64,000 bases of DNA from Limnohabitans sp. B9-3 (GCF_002778325.1 NZ_NESI01000003.1:417130-481129), one strand, 5' to 3'. Positions 34,895 through 43,473 are shown, counted from the first letter of the stretch. Made by a program: numbers and translations. The notes: generated from the sequence alone by a model not told the origin.

Positions 34895-35407
34895 TCAAAG
34901 CGACGCGCTGGCAGTGGCGTCAAAGTGGGCGTCAGCGGCGAACTTGCGATCGAACACGTAGTCGCGCACGATCAACAGCCAGTGAATCAAGGTCATGGCG
35001 GCGCCAATGGGCAGCGCGGCATAAATATAGGCAAATGAAATTTGCGTGGCCGGTGTCAGTTGGTACTGGGTGCGGTCCATGTAGTCGATGCCAAACCAGG
35101 TGAAGAAGACAAATAAGCCTGTCAGTAAGACAGCGATGAATGCGCGCAAGGCAATGGCTAAAGGGCGGGGTAAGCTGTCTTGTAAGTTCTCAACGGCGAT
35201 GTGGCCGCCGTAGCGCAACACAGGTCCGCAGCCAATGAACGTGAGCCAAATCATCAAATGGCGGGCCACTTCTTCGGCCCATTCGATGGACACGTTGGTG
35301 GAGTAGCGCAACACCACGTTGGCAAAGATGATGACCGACATCACGGCCAGCATGATGATCAGCATCCATCGGTTGGTGGCCACAAAGTAGCGTTCAAAGG
35401 TTTTCAT
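34895..35407 (-). CDS. dctQ: TRAP transporter small permease (DctQ)
   Basis: 170 residues with four membrane helices (about 12-31, 50-65, 87-110 and 130-150) and the conserved EWAEEVARHLMIWLTFIG segment. It associates with DctM. It begins after a 97-bp gap from dctP that contains a hairpin with a T-tract, so its expression is probably lower than that of dctP. Confidence 0.92.
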   Translation of the reverse strand: MKTFERYFVATNRWMLIIMLAVMSVIIFANVVLRYSTNVSIEWAEEVARHLMIWLTFIGCGPVLRYGGHIAVENLQDSLPRPLAIALRAFIAVLLTGLFVFFTWFGIDYMDRTQYQLTPATQISFAYIYAALPIGAAMTLIHWLLIVRDYVFDRKFAADAHFDATASASL

Positions 35408-35427
35408 AGGGCGGGCCTTAGAGACTT

Positions 35428-35475
35428 AAAAAAGGCGGGTGGCCTTGCGCGCGTCAACGCGTGTGCCCCCGCCTG
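35428..35475 (-). terminator. Attenuating terminator between dctP and dctQ
   Basis: On the minus strand AGGCGGG pairs with CCCGCCT across a GC-rich, partly self-paired interior (ACGCGTTGACGCG), followed by TTTTTT. It lies inside the operon and would let only part of the transcripts pass into dctQM, favouring excess binding protein. Confidence 0.75.
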
Positions 35476-35504
35476 GAATGTCAGCCCCCGAAAGGGCTGT
35501 CGTC

Positions 35505-36470
35505 TTATTTGACGTCTTGAATTTTACGAATGTTGTCAGCACCAAACTCTTTGGAGTAGTTGACATACACCTCGCGCAGTGAGTTGCGGAAGGCTTGACC
35601 ATCCACGCGACGCACCACCGACATGCCTTCTTTCTCAAGTTGGGCAATGCCGTTGTTCTCGTCTTCGTTGACTTTCTTGCGCTGCGCCACGGTGGCTAAT
35701 TTGGCGGCTGCGTAAAACACTTTCTTGTCCGCTTCGCTGAGTTTGTTCATCAAGCGTGGCGACGTGATCAGCAAAGCGGGCGAGTAAACGTGGCCGGTCA
35801 GCGACAAATGCTTTTGCACTTGCGAGAACTTGGAGGCCAAGATCACAGGGATGGGGTTCTCTTGACCATCCACAGTGCCTTGTTGCAAAGCGCCAAACAC
35901 TTCAGGGAAGGCCATGGGCGTTGGCTGAATGCCAAACGCGCGGTAGCCGTCCATGTGCACCTTGTTTTCCATGGTGCGCATCTTCAAACCGGATGCATCT
36001 TCGGGCTTGACGATGGCCTGCTTGTTGTTGGTCATGTGGCGGAAACCGTTTTCGGTCCACGACAAGGCCACCAAACCTTTGGCGGGGAACTTGGTCAAGA
36101 TGTCTTGGCCAATGGGGCCGTCCATGACTTTGCGAGCGTGGTCGTAGTCACGGAACAAGAAAGGGATGTCCACAATTTTGACTTCGGGCACAAAGTTGCC
36201 CACAGGGCCTGTGGAGGTGTTTACCAAGTCCAAGGTGCCGAGCTGCACAGCTTCGATCATTTCGCGTTCGCCGCCCAAAGCGCTGCTGGGGAACTGTTGG
36301 CACTTGTAGCGGCCTTGTGTGCCTTTTTCGATTTCGTCGCAAAACGCGTTGCTGCCCACACCGTAGTGCGAGGTTTGGGTGGTGGCGTAGCCAAGTTTCA
36401 GGACGGTTTGCGCTTGTGCACCCGTGATACCGGCGGCCAACAGGCTCAAGGCAATGAGGGAATGTTTCAT
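35505..36470 (-). CDS. dctP: TRAP transporter substrate-binding protein (DctP)
   Basis: 321 residues with a signal peptide (MKHSLIALSLLAAGITGAQA). Family landmarks are FPSSALGGEREMIEAVQLGTLDL, PFLFRDYDHARKVMDG, the substrate arginine segment GLKMRTMENKVH, and ALQQGTVDGQENPI. It binds the sugar acid in the periplasm and hands it to DctQM. It lies downstream of the LtnD-like dehydrogenase gene, 48 bp away. Confidence 0.94.
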   Translation of the reverse strand: MKHSLIALSLLAAGITGAQAQTVLKLGYATTQTSHYGVGSNAFCDEIEKGTQGRYKCQQFPSSALGGEREMIEAVQLGTLDLVNTSTGPVGNFVPEVKIVDIPFLFRDYDHARKVMDGPIGQDILTKFPAKGLVALSWTENGFRHMTNNKQAIVKPEDASGLKMRTMENKVHMDGYRAFGIQPTPMAFPEVFGALQQGTVDGQENPIPVILASKFSQVQKHLSLTGHVYSPALLITSPRLMNKLSEADKKVFYAAAKLATVAQRKKVNEDENNGIAQLEKEGMSVVRRVDGQAFRNSLREVYVNYSKEFGADNIRKIQDVK

Positions 36471-36518
36471 GGGTTGTCTCCTTTAAAAAACTGCTGAATG
36501 GTGAACAGGAAATGGCGC

Positions 36519-37442
36519 TCAAGTGCGCGGTGTTTTCGCTTCGGGCAATTCGATGCCAGGGAAAATTTTGATCACCGCGCTGTCGTCTTCCCGGGCAAAA
36601 CCTGCGGTTGACGCTTGCATGAACATTTGGTGTGCCGTGCTGGACATCGGCAATGGAAATTTGCTGGCCCGAGCCATGTCGAGCACCAGCCCCAAGTCTT
36701 TGACAAAAATATCGACCGCAGACAGGGGTGTGTAGTCACCTGCGAGCACATGGGCCATGCGGTTTTCGAACATCCAGCTGTTGCCCGCGCTGTGGGTGAT
36801 CACCTCGTACAAGGCGTCTGGCGCGACGCCCTCGCGCAGGCCCAAGGCCATGGCTTCTGCTGCCGCAGCGATGTGTACGCCCGCGAGCAGTTGGTTGATG
36901 ATTTTGACTTTGCTGCCCGCGCCCGCGTGGTTGCCCAGTTTGTAGACCTTGGCCGCCATGGCGTTGAGCATGGGCTCGCACAGGGCGTAAGCCTCTGGCT
37001 TGGCGGCGGTCATCATGGTCATGTCTCCGCTCGCGGCTTTGGCGGCGCCACCAGAAATGGGCGCGTCGACATAGCGCAGGCCAAGTTGTTCTAAGCGCGC
37101 TTCGAGTGCGACCGACCAATTGGGGTCCACGGTGGAGCACATCACAAACACGCTGCCCGGTTTCATGCTGGCTGCGCATCCGGTGCCGTCGCCGTTTTTA
37201 CCAAACAGCACTTCTTCAGTTTGTGCGGCGTTCACAACGACCGAGATCACCACGTCGCAGGCGGCACCTAATTCGGCCAAGTTGGCGCAGGCGTGGCCGC
37301 CGTCTTTGGCAAATTCTTGGGCGGCTTCGGCGCGCACATCAAACACGTGCGGGGCAAACCCAGCGCGGCGCAGCGAGCCCGCCATGCCTTTGCCCATGGC
37401 GCCTAACCCGATTAAACCGACCTTCAACTGTGTGTGTGCCAT
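36519..37442 (-). CDS. ltnD: L-threonate dehydrogenase-like 3-hydroxyacid dehydrogenase
   Basis: 307 residues from the ATG at 37442 (MAHTQLKVGLIGLGAMGKGM). It has the Rossmann motif GLIGLGAMGKGMAGSL, the substrate motif DAPISGGAAKAASG, and the catalytic lysine in AGAGSKVKIINQLLAG. In the Otn pathway LtnD oxidises L-threonate to 2-oxo-tetronate with NAD; the flanking otnK, otnC and otnI support this over 3-hydroxyisobutyrate or tartronate semialdehyde. A TTGTCATACAA operator lies 26 bp before the start. Confidence 0.9.
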   Translation of the reverse strand: MAHTQLKVGLIGLGAMGKGMAGSLRRAGFAPHVFDVRAEAAQEFAKDGGHACANLAELGAACDVVISVVVNAAQTEEVLFGKNGDGTGCAASMKPGSVFVMCSTVDPNWSVALEARLEQLGLRYVDAPISGGAAKAASGDMTMMTAAKPEAYALCEPMLNAMAAKVYKLGNHAGAGSKVKIINQLLAGVHIAAAAEAMALGLREGVAPDALYEVITHSAGNSWMFENRMAHVLAGDYTPLSAVDIFVKDLGLVLDMARASKFPLPMSSTAHQMFMQASTAGFAREDDSAVIKIFPGIELPEAKTPRT

Positions 37443-37467
37443 CGCTTGTCTTTCAGAATTGGTGTGA

Positions 37468-37478
37468 TTGTCATACAA
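37468..37478. promoter_or_regulatory. Probable GntR-family operator upstream of ltnD
   Basis: TTGTCATACAA has perfect inverted half-sites TTGT/ACAA around a 3-bp centre, the pattern of FCD-type GntR operators. The identical 11-mer occurs at the regulator's own start codon. It stands 26-36 bp before the ltnD ATG. Confidence 0.75.
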
Positions 37479-37519
37479 GTTGTGGTGGCTGGCTTTGTGC
37501 TTTTTTCTAGGGCTTACCC

Positions 37520-38287
37520 TTAATTCTTGGGAATCAAAACCTGCGCGAGCACGCTGCCTTCTTGTTGCCAGAAACTGCTGTCTGCCTGCTGGATTCGCTT
37601 GGCGGCGTTGCGCATGTGCACGGTGGCCGCACGGTTGGCTTGCTTGGCATCACCCTGAATGATGGCGGTCACGATGGCATGGTGTTCTTGGCGCACGGCT
37701 TGGGCGAGCTTGGTGTGGCGTGCCTCGTTGGCGCGTGTGACTTGTGTGCCACCGCGTAAAAACTGAGCGAGAAAATCGAGCGTGCCAATCAGAAACGGGT
37801 TACCCGCAGCTTTGGCGATGGCTTGGTGGAACAGCACGTCTTCCTCAACCCCGTCCTTACCGTCAGCCACCGCCCGATCGATCGCATCGAGGGCCTCTTG
37901 CAGATGGACGATATCGCTGGCGCTGCGGTTTGTCGCTGCGAGTTGGGCGCATTCGGCTTCGAGCGCGCGTCTGACCTCGACGATTTGCAGCACGGCATCC
38001 AAGGAGTCGGCCAGTCGTGGGTCAAAGTTAAGGGGTTCAAACGCGGCTTGGTGGTGCACAAACACCCCGCTGCCCTGGCGTGATTCCACCAAACCAATGG
38101 ATTTCAAGCGCGACAAAGCTTCGCGCACCACGGTGCGGCTGACCTTGAACAGCTCGACGAGTTTGGCTTCCGTGGGCAGTTTTTCGCCAGGGCTGAGCCG
38201 CCCCTCGCGAATTTCAGCTTCAAGGCGTTGCGCCACTTGCACCGACAGGCGCTCCGCGGAGACGATGGGGGTGAAAGAAGTTGTCAT
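37520..38287 (-). CDS. GntR-family (FadR/FCD subfamily) transcription regulator
   Basis: 255 residues from the ATG at 38287 (MTTSFTPIVSAERLSVQVAQ). The N-terminal winged helix (about 12-80) shows LSPGEKLPTEAKLVELFKVSRTVVREALSRL-type sequence and ESRQGSGVFV. The C-terminal all-helical FCD domain (about 105-235) has metal-ligand positions in FHQAIAKAAGN and EEHHAIVTAI. It probably senses a sugar acid and represses the surrounding operon and itself, because one copy of the operator overlaps its start codon. Confidence 0.9.
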   Translation of the reverse strand: MTTSFTPIVSAERLSVQVAQRLEAEIREGRLSPGEKLPTEAKLVELFKVSRTVVREALSRLKSIGLVESRQGSGVFVHHQAAFEPLNFDPRLADSLDAVLQIVEVRRALEAECAQLAATNRSASDIVHLQEALDAIDRAVADGKDGVEEDVLFHQAIAKAAGNPFLIGTLDFLAQFLRGGTQVTRANEARHTKLAQAVRQEHHAIVTAIIQGDAKQANRAATVHMRNAAKRIQQADSSFWQQEGSVLAQVLIPKN

Positions 38288-38291
38288 ACAA
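38281..38291. promoter_or_regulatory. Probable GntR-family operator at the regulator's own start codon
   Basis: A second exact TTGTCATACAA. It includes the regulator's ATG (minus strand 38287-38285), so binding would block its transcription or translation start. A 15-bp palindrome CTGCGATCATCGCAG (38304-38318) lies a little further upstream. Confidence 0.75.
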
Positions 38292-38342
38292 ATGCGTCCA
38301 TTCCTGCGATCATCGCAGAAATGGGGCACCGGTTACCGTGCT

Positions 38343-39713
38343 TTAGGGGGTGGTCAAAGCGGTCAGTTGACGCACATCGCTGGCTTGGCCCAGATGCCAG
38401 CAGGCTTGGAGCAGGGCGTTGGTTTGGTCGGCGCCAATGACGGCGTCGCTCATGCCGTGGAATTTGGCTTCCAACGCCGCGTCGCTCATGGGACGGTGCA
38501 GCGAGCCAATGGCGTGCTCCACAAACACATGCACCTTGCGACCATCCTTGAGGAAGGCGGTGACGTCGGCGCTTTCTTCGCGCACGTTGTTGTCCACGGT
38601 GGCTTGCACTTTGTTGCGCAAGGCCACCACGTCGGCACGGGTGACGATGTGGTCGTCAAACTCTTCTTCGGCAGCGCGGCCAAAAATCAGGCCAGCGGCA
38701 CAGCCGTGGTAGACGCTGAATTTGCCTTGCAGGCCGTCTTTGGGTTCTTTTTTGCCGGTCAATTCGAGAACGAGTGAATGGACGCGCAATTCAATGCGTT
38801 CCACGTCTTCGGCCTTGACGCCTTGTTCTCGCAGTTGCACGCAAGCGTCGATGCTGGGGTGAATCACGATGCCGCAAGCAAAGGGCTTGTAGGTGTTGAA
38901 GCTGATTTCAAAGCGTTCACCCAACTCATGGGTGACTTCGTTCCAGTCGTATTTGTCAGACATCACTTGGGCCCAGCCGCGGGGTGCTTCCAAGGCTTTG
39001 GGGCTGGCTGTGAAGCCTTGTTTGGCCAGCAAGGCAGACATCAAGCCTGCACGGGCTGCTGCTCCGGGGTGAAAGGGCTTGGTCATGGTGCCGAACTGTT
39101 CGCGTAGACCCACGGGCTGCGAGGCGGCAATGCCCAAGGCCATGGCGGTTTGTTCGGTATTGAGTTTGAGTAAGCGCGCGCAGGCAGCGGCCGAGCCCAG
39201 CATGCCGGTAGTGCCGGTGATGTGCCAGCCGCGGTCGTAGTGGTTGGGGTACACGGTGTTGCCCATGCGGCAGGCCACGTCAATGCCCAAGACCAAGGCG
39301 TCAATCACCTCGCGGCCGGTGGAGCCCAGGTGCTCGGCCAGAGGGAGCAGGGCCGAGGCGACGGGGCCGGCAGGGTGAATGATGGTTTTGAGGTGGGTGT
39401 CGTCAAAGTCAAAGGTGTGCGAGGTGATGCCGTTGATCAGTGCGGCGCTGCCCATGTCCACGCGGTCTTTGCGACCGGCGATGCTGGCTTGTTGGGAGGG
39501 TTCCAACATTTGCACGGCTGCCAAAGCAGCACGTGCGGCGGCGTGATCAGCGGCGCCCACGGCGCAGCCTAACCAATTCAAAAAGGTGCGGTGTGCTTCG
39601 TGATCGACGGCATCACTCCAGCCCTTGGACGGGTGGTTGGCGACAAAGTTGGCCAAGATTTGAGTGACAGGTGGTGCGTTGTGGTCAGCGGCGACGGTGG
39701 TGTTGATAGCCAT
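38343..39713 (-). CDS. MmgE/PrpD family protein
   Basis: 456 residues. The family includes 2-methylcitrate dehydratase and cis-aconitate decarboxylase, but many members in catabolic operons are uncharacterised. Landmarks are NWLGCAVGAADHAAA, GITSHTFDFDDTH, HPAGPVASALLPLAE, the GWHITGTTGMLGSAAA region and KPFACGIVIHPSIDAC. Here it stands between a Bug-type binding-protein gene and the GntR regulator of the sugar-acid operon. A dehydratase or isomerase acting on a hydroxy-acid intermediate is possible; the substrate is not determined. Confidence 0.87.
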   Translation of the reverse strand: MAINTTVAADHNAPPVTQILANFVANHPSKGWSDAVDHEAHRTFLNWLGCAVGAADHAAARAALAAVQMLEPSQQASIAGRKDRVDMGSAALINGITSHTFDFDDTHLKTIIHPAGPVASALLPLAEHLGSTGREVIDALVLGIDVACRMGNTVYPNHYDRGWHITGTTGMLGSAAACARLLKLNTEQTAMALGIAASQPVGLREQFGTMTKPFHPGAAARAGLMSALLAKQGFTASPKALEAPRGWAQVMSDKYDWNEVTHELGERFEISFNTYKPFACGIVIHPSIDACVQLREQGVKAEDVERIELRVHSLVLELTGKKEPKDGLQGKFSVYHGCAAGLIFGRAAEEEFDDHIVTRADVVALRNKVQATVDNNVREESADVTAFLKDGRKVHVFVEHAIGSLHRPMSDAALEAKFHGMSDAVIGADQTNALLQACWHLGQASDVRQLTALTTP

Positions 39714-39751
39714 AGCAAGGTTTGTGAAGAAAAAAAGAAAAAAGAAAAAGG

Positions 39752-40723
39752 TCAGGCGTCTAGCAAAATGCCGCGCTCTTTGGCCAAGGCTGTCCAGCGG
39801 GCGATGTCGTTTTTCAGATAGGTGGCAAAAGCTTCGGGCGTCATGGGTGTCAGCTCCACAGCCTCAGCGGAGAGTTTGTCTTTGAAGTCAGGTTGGGCCA
39901 GTACTTTAGCCAACGCGTCGTTGAGTTGTTTCACGATGGCCGGTGGCATGTTGGCAGGTCCCACAATGCCATACCACTGTTGCGCATCAAACCCCTTCAA
40001 ACCCGATTCTTCCAGGGTCGGTGTGTCTTTGAGTAAAGGGTGGCGTTGTGGACCCGTCACCGCCAGCGCTCGGATGCGACCGCCACGCAGGTGCGGCAAG
40101 GCGGCAGCCAAGCCCGGAAACATGGCTTGGGTTTGACCCGCCATCAAGTCGGTGAGCGCGGGTGCAATGCCTCGGTAAGGAATGTGGACCATGAACGCGC
40201 CAGTTTGTAATTTGAACAACTCCGCCGTCATGTGCGTGAGCGATCCAGCACCCGCAGAGCCATAAGACATTTTTCCTGGGTTTTTGCGTGCAAAGTCCAA
40301 AAAGCTTTTCACATCTTGGATGGGTAGGTTTGAGTTCACACAGAGCACGTTGGGCGTGCTGCCCACCATGCCAATGGGGGTGAAGTCTTTCACGGCGTCG
40401 TAGGGAAGTTTGCGCGTGGCGGGTGCCGTGCCGTGCGTCGCCACATAGCCCTGCATGAGGGTGTAACCATCGGGTGCAGCGCGCGTGGTGGTTTGCGATG
40501 CGATGACGCCACCGCCACCGCTGAGGTTGTCGACGACCATGGTTTGACCCAGCACACGACCCAAACGCTCGCACACTGCGCGACCGATCATGTCAGAACC
40601 ACCGCCAGCTGCCACCGGGACAATGAAACGAATGGGTTTGCTCGGATAGCTACTTTGCGCGACAGCCATTTCTGAAAGGCCAAAGCCCAAGGATGCGCTT
40701 AGTAAAAGTGTTCGTCTTTTCAT
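39752..40723 (-). CDS. Tripartite tricarboxylate transporter-type binding protein (Bug/TctC family)
   Basis: 323 residues from the ATG at 40723 (MKRRTLLLSASLGFGLSEMAVA, signal peptide). Family features: YPSKPIRFIVPVAAGGGSDMIGR, GGGGVIASQTTTRAAPDGYT, SYGSAGAGSLTHMTAELFK and VHIPYRGIAPALTDLMAGQ. Bug proteins are very numerous in Burkholderiales and often lack cognate permeases, as here. It heads the minus-strand run into the mmgE-like gene. The 253 bp upstream, shared with the divergent bactofilin gene, are AT-rich. Confidence 0.92.
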   Translation of the reverse strand: MKRRTLLLSASLGFGLSEMAVAQSSYPSKPIRFIVPVAAGGGSDMIGRAVCERLGRVLGQTMVVDNLSGGGGVIASQTTTRAAPDGYTLMQGYVATHGTAPATRKLPYDAVKDFTPIGMVGSTPNVLCVNSNLPIQDVKSFLDFARKNPGKMSYGSAGAGSLTHMTAELFKLQTGAFMVHIPYRGIAPALTDLMAGQTQAMFPGLAAALPHLRGGRIRALAVTGPQRHPLLKDTPTLEESGLKGFDAQQWYGIVGPANMPPAIVKQLNDALAKVLAQPDFKDKLSAEAVELTPMTPEAFATYLKNDIARWTALAKERGILLDA

Positions 40724-40976
40724 GGGCGGAGTGTGAGGCCTGGCGGCGCTCAAGAAAATGAACCAAGTACTGAAGGTGACAGGTACGGGATTTTTCGGGG
40801 AAGTTTAGGGGCCATTCCGAATGGGTACATGTGTCCGTAAGTTTTATTTAAACTTTAATAAATTGCCATATTTGATTGATATTTGGGGGATTTTTTAACT
40901 ACAACTTTTCAATAATAAAATTGACAGTATGTAGGTTTTGATAGTTTGTTTGCTAAAATTTTTTCAAGGAGTTCAT

Positions 40977-41351
40977 ATGTCAAATCAAACTGATTCGCTT
41001 GAGAGTGTTGTTATCGGTGACGGCGTGGTCGTCAGAGGCACATTTACCGTGCCTTCCAAAGCCATCGTTAACGGTGTCATTGAGGGTGATTTAACAGCAG
41101 AAGAAGTGCTGATCGGCCCTACTGGCAAAATCACAGGCCGTGTTTCAGCCAAAGTGATTGATGTTCGTGGACAACTCCACAACACCATCATCAGCGAGAA
41201 AAGCCTGATCGTTCGTTCGACTGGCAAGATCGCTGGCAAAGTTCAATATTCAGAAATTGAAATTGAAAAGGGCGGCGAAATTGAAGGCACGTTGAGCCAA
41301 GGCGCCGACGGCCCTGCACTTCAAGTTGGTGCGCCCGGTACTGTCGCCTAA
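40977..41351 (+). CDS. Bactofilin (first copy)
   Basis: 124 residues from the ATG at 40977, with an AAGGAG ribosome site. The bactofilin/DUF583 beta-helix core (about 10-108) has repeated short strands: VVIGDGVVVRGTFTVPSKAI, GVIEGDLTAEEVLIGPTGKI, GRVSAKVIDVRGQLHNTI. Bactofilins polymerise without nucleotide into membrane-associated filaments that position cell-wall enzymes. The next gene encodes an M23 peptidase, as in known bactofilin-peptidase pairs. A TTGACA at 40921-40926 may be part of its promoter. Confidence 0.92.
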   Translation: MSNQTDSLESVVIGDGVVVRGTFTVPSKAIVNGVIEGDLTAEEVLIGPTGKITGRVSAKVIDVRGQLHNTIISEKSLIVRSTGKIAGKVQYSEIEIEKGGEIEGTLSQGADGPALQVGAPGTVA

Positions 41352-41372
41352 CTGTACACGGCCCACTTTTCG

Positions 41373-42419
41373 ATGTTTTTAAGTCGACTGCTCTCGAACG
41401 CGGTGTTGTTGCCTGGCTTAGTCAAGCAGGGATGGACGCGTCAATATGAAGACGCCCGCATCATCTTGGAGCAAAACGGTGATCTGCATTACCTGAACAT
41501 CAGTGCGCGCCTTCAGCGCCTGTTTGTTCGAGGTGGCATCGTGACGGCTGGTGTTTTGTTGTTCATGGTCATGGCCTTGGCGGTGACCAGCGTGAACCTG
41601 ATGTGGAGTCGCTCTAAGTTAGAACGATCCCACGAGGAGGTTTACCGTGCGTTGCTGAGCAGTGCGTCAGAGAATGGTGAGGTGGGCGATAACCTCTCCA
41701 TGAACGACGAACAAATGGTGGCCTTGGCGCAAACCATTCGTGACCGTGACATCAGCATTCGCCGCTTCGTCGACACATCGATGGTTGCGGTGTCCCAAGA
41801 AAACTCGTCGATGAAGTCTCAGTTGGAGTCTTCCGGCCTGACGGAGAAAATTGTCAAAATCATCCAACAAAATGCTGCCAATGGTGGCTTTAATTTGGAT
41901 GACGACGTCAAAGGCAATCCTTTGCTGCGCGGCAAAGTTGCGGATGAGCTTTCTACCAACCGTTCATTGCGCGAGGTGCTGTATGCCTTGCCCAGTGCCA
42001 TGCCGGTTCCCAATGCCAGCATTGCCTCGGACTTTGGCATTCGACGCCACCCGATTTCAGGCCAAACACATTTCCATACGGGGCTGGATTTGATCAGCCA
42101 AACAGGGGACGAGAAAGTACATCCCGTCAAGCCTGGTGTGGTGGTATTGGCGCAGTTTCACGCGCAGTACGGCAACATGGTGGTGCTGCGCCACACCAAT
42201 GGCGTGGAGTCTCTTTACGCGCACTTGGCCAACATTGCTGTTAAGTTAGGTGACAAAGTCACTGCCGAGTCAGTCTTGGGCAACATTGGCAGCACAGGCT
42301 CATCGTCGACTGGCAAGCATTTGCATTTGGAAATCTTGATTGGCGGTTATCCCGTTAATCCACAAAAAGTCATCAGAACGGCCCAATATGTTCAGCAAAT
42401 CCAAAACAAACAGCCCTAA
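41373..42419 (+). CDS. M23-family (LytM) membrane peptidase
   Basis: 348 residues. A membrane helix (about 54-75, GIVTAGVLLFMVMALAVTSV) is followed by a coiled region and a C-terminal LytM domain (about 205-335). The zinc residues are in HFHTGLDL (His and Asp) and GKHLHLEI (HxH), so it should be an active D,D- or D,L-endopeptidase on peptidoglycan. The N-terminal cytoplasmic tail could bind the bactofilins encoded on both sides. It overlaps the next bactofilin gene by 32 bp. Confidence 0.92.
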   Translation: MFLSRLLSNAVLLPGLVKQGWTRQYEDARIILEQNGDLHYLNISARLQRLFVRGGIVTAGVLLFMVMALAVTSVNLMWSRSKLERSHEEVYRALLSSASENGEVGDNLSMNDEQMVALAQTIRDRDISIRRFVDTSMVAVSQENSSMKSQLESSGLTEKIVKIIQQNAANGGFNLDDDVKGNPLLRGKVADELSTNRSLREVLYALPSAMPVPNASIASDFGIRRHPISGQTHFHTGLDLISQTGDEKVHPVKPGVVVLAQFHAQYGNMVVLRHTNGVESLYAHLANIAVKLGDKVTAESVLGNIGSTGSSSTGKHLHLEILIGGYPVNPQKVIRTAQYVQQIQNKQP

Positions 42420-42876
42420 CGTTTCGGACGAGGGTGTATCAACGCCCGACATGCAAGAGCCTGGTTTCGTCGAAATACCACAGGTCTTAACTTCTCCCAC
42501 ACCCGCAGTCAACAACGCTGCACTAACCCAGCGAAATAGCATGATGGACATGATCACAACCAACACCAGCAAACCTTCTATTTTGAGCGAGGGGTTTTCA
42601 TTTCGCGGTGAAATCATCGCCAAAGGAGCGATCCATGTGGAAGGTGCTTTGAACGGTCAGATTCAGGTCGATGAATTGACGATTGGTGCCCGCGGTCAAG
42701 TCGAGGGCGTGGTCACCTGCAGCAGTTTGCACATCAAGGGCAAGTTTTCAGGTACGGCCACGTGTAATGAGCTGATCGTGACCTCGTCCGCTTCGGTTGA
42801 TGGCCATGTGGTTTATCAAACCTTGTCGGTTCAAAAAGGCGCTTCGATCAAAGGTGATCTGCTCCTGGTTAAGTGA
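42388..42876 (+). CDS. Bactofilin (second copy)
   Basis: 162 residues from the ATG at 42388 (MFSKSKTNSPNVSDEG). A longer disordered N-terminal tail (about 1-60) precedes the beta-helix (about 65-160; FSFRGEIIAKGAIHVEGALN, LTIGARGQVEGVVTCSSLHI, ATCNELIVTSSASVDG). It differs clearly from the first copy, so the two may form mixed filaments or play separate roles around the peptidase. Its start lies inside the peptidase gene, implying translational coupling. Confidence 0.9.
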   Translation: MFSKSKTNSPNVSDEGVSTPDMQEPGFVEIPQVLTSPTPAVNNAALTQRNSMMDMITTNTSKPSILSEGFSFRGEIIAKGAIHVEGALNGQIQVDELTIGARGQVEGVVTCSSLHIKGKFSGTATCNELIVTSSASVDGHVVYQTLSVQKGASIKGDLLLVK

Positions 42877-42915
42877 GCGACCTCCTGTCGGTTTTTCTAG
42901 TCTGATGATGTTGTG

Positions 42916-43473
42916 ATGAACGAGCCTGATTCGCCCATCAACGGCAGTTTGTTGCGCCTGCAGCGTGAAACCCGTGGCTGGACCTTGAGTGACATGGCCC
43001 ACCGCTCTTGTTTGTCCCTCAAGCAAGTTCAGCAACTCGAAGAGGGCGGTTTAGAGTCGTTTTACAGCGAAGCGGTCAAATTGACTGCCGCGAAAAAAGT
43101 AGCTTCTTTGCTGGGTTTGTCTGCATCGCAAGCGGTGCGTCAGCCCGCATCATCTTTGGCCAATTCGGTTGACCCGCTGGCAAAGCCTCAACCCTCGGCT
43201 TCAAATTCTGATGAAGATGGAAATGCGGTTGCGGATGTAAGTGCGCCATCTGTTTCCCCTGTACCGCCTAAATCAGGTCGCACATCCTTGTGGGTGATGG
43301 TCGGTTTGTTTGCCGCGGCCTTGTTGCTTGCAGCTTGGATAAATCCAAGGACTGAGCCGGCTACGTCTGACGTAGAACCCCCACCCCTTCAGACGCTGCC
43401 TGCAGAGGCCTCAGAGCCAGCCAGTTCAATGGCGGTTGTGGCCTCTGAGGCGATCGAGCCGGCGTCGCGTTGA
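42916..43473 (+). CDS. RodZ-like membrane protein with cytoplasmic helix-turn-helix
   Basis: 185 residues from the ATG at 42916. An XRE/RodZ-type HTH (about 10-70; LLRLQRETRGWTLSDMAHRSCL, LKQVQQLEEGG) is followed by a Ser/Pro-rich linker, a membrane helix (about 122-142, SLWVMVGLFAAALLLAAWI), and a short periplasmic tail without a folded domain. The architecture resembles a truncated RodZ, which links the cytoskeleton to cell-wall synthesis. Its position directly after bactofilin-M23-bactofilin suggests it completes that module; this is inference. Confidence 0.82.
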   Translation: MNEPDSPINGSLLRLQRETRGWTLSDMAHRSCLSLKQVQQLEEGGLESFYSEAVKLTAAKKVASLLGLSASQAVRQPASSLANSVDPLAKPQPSASNSDEDGNAVADVSAPSVSPVPPKSGRTSLWVMVGLFAAALLLAAWINPRTEPATSDVEPPPLQTLPAEASEPASSMAVVASEAIEPASR

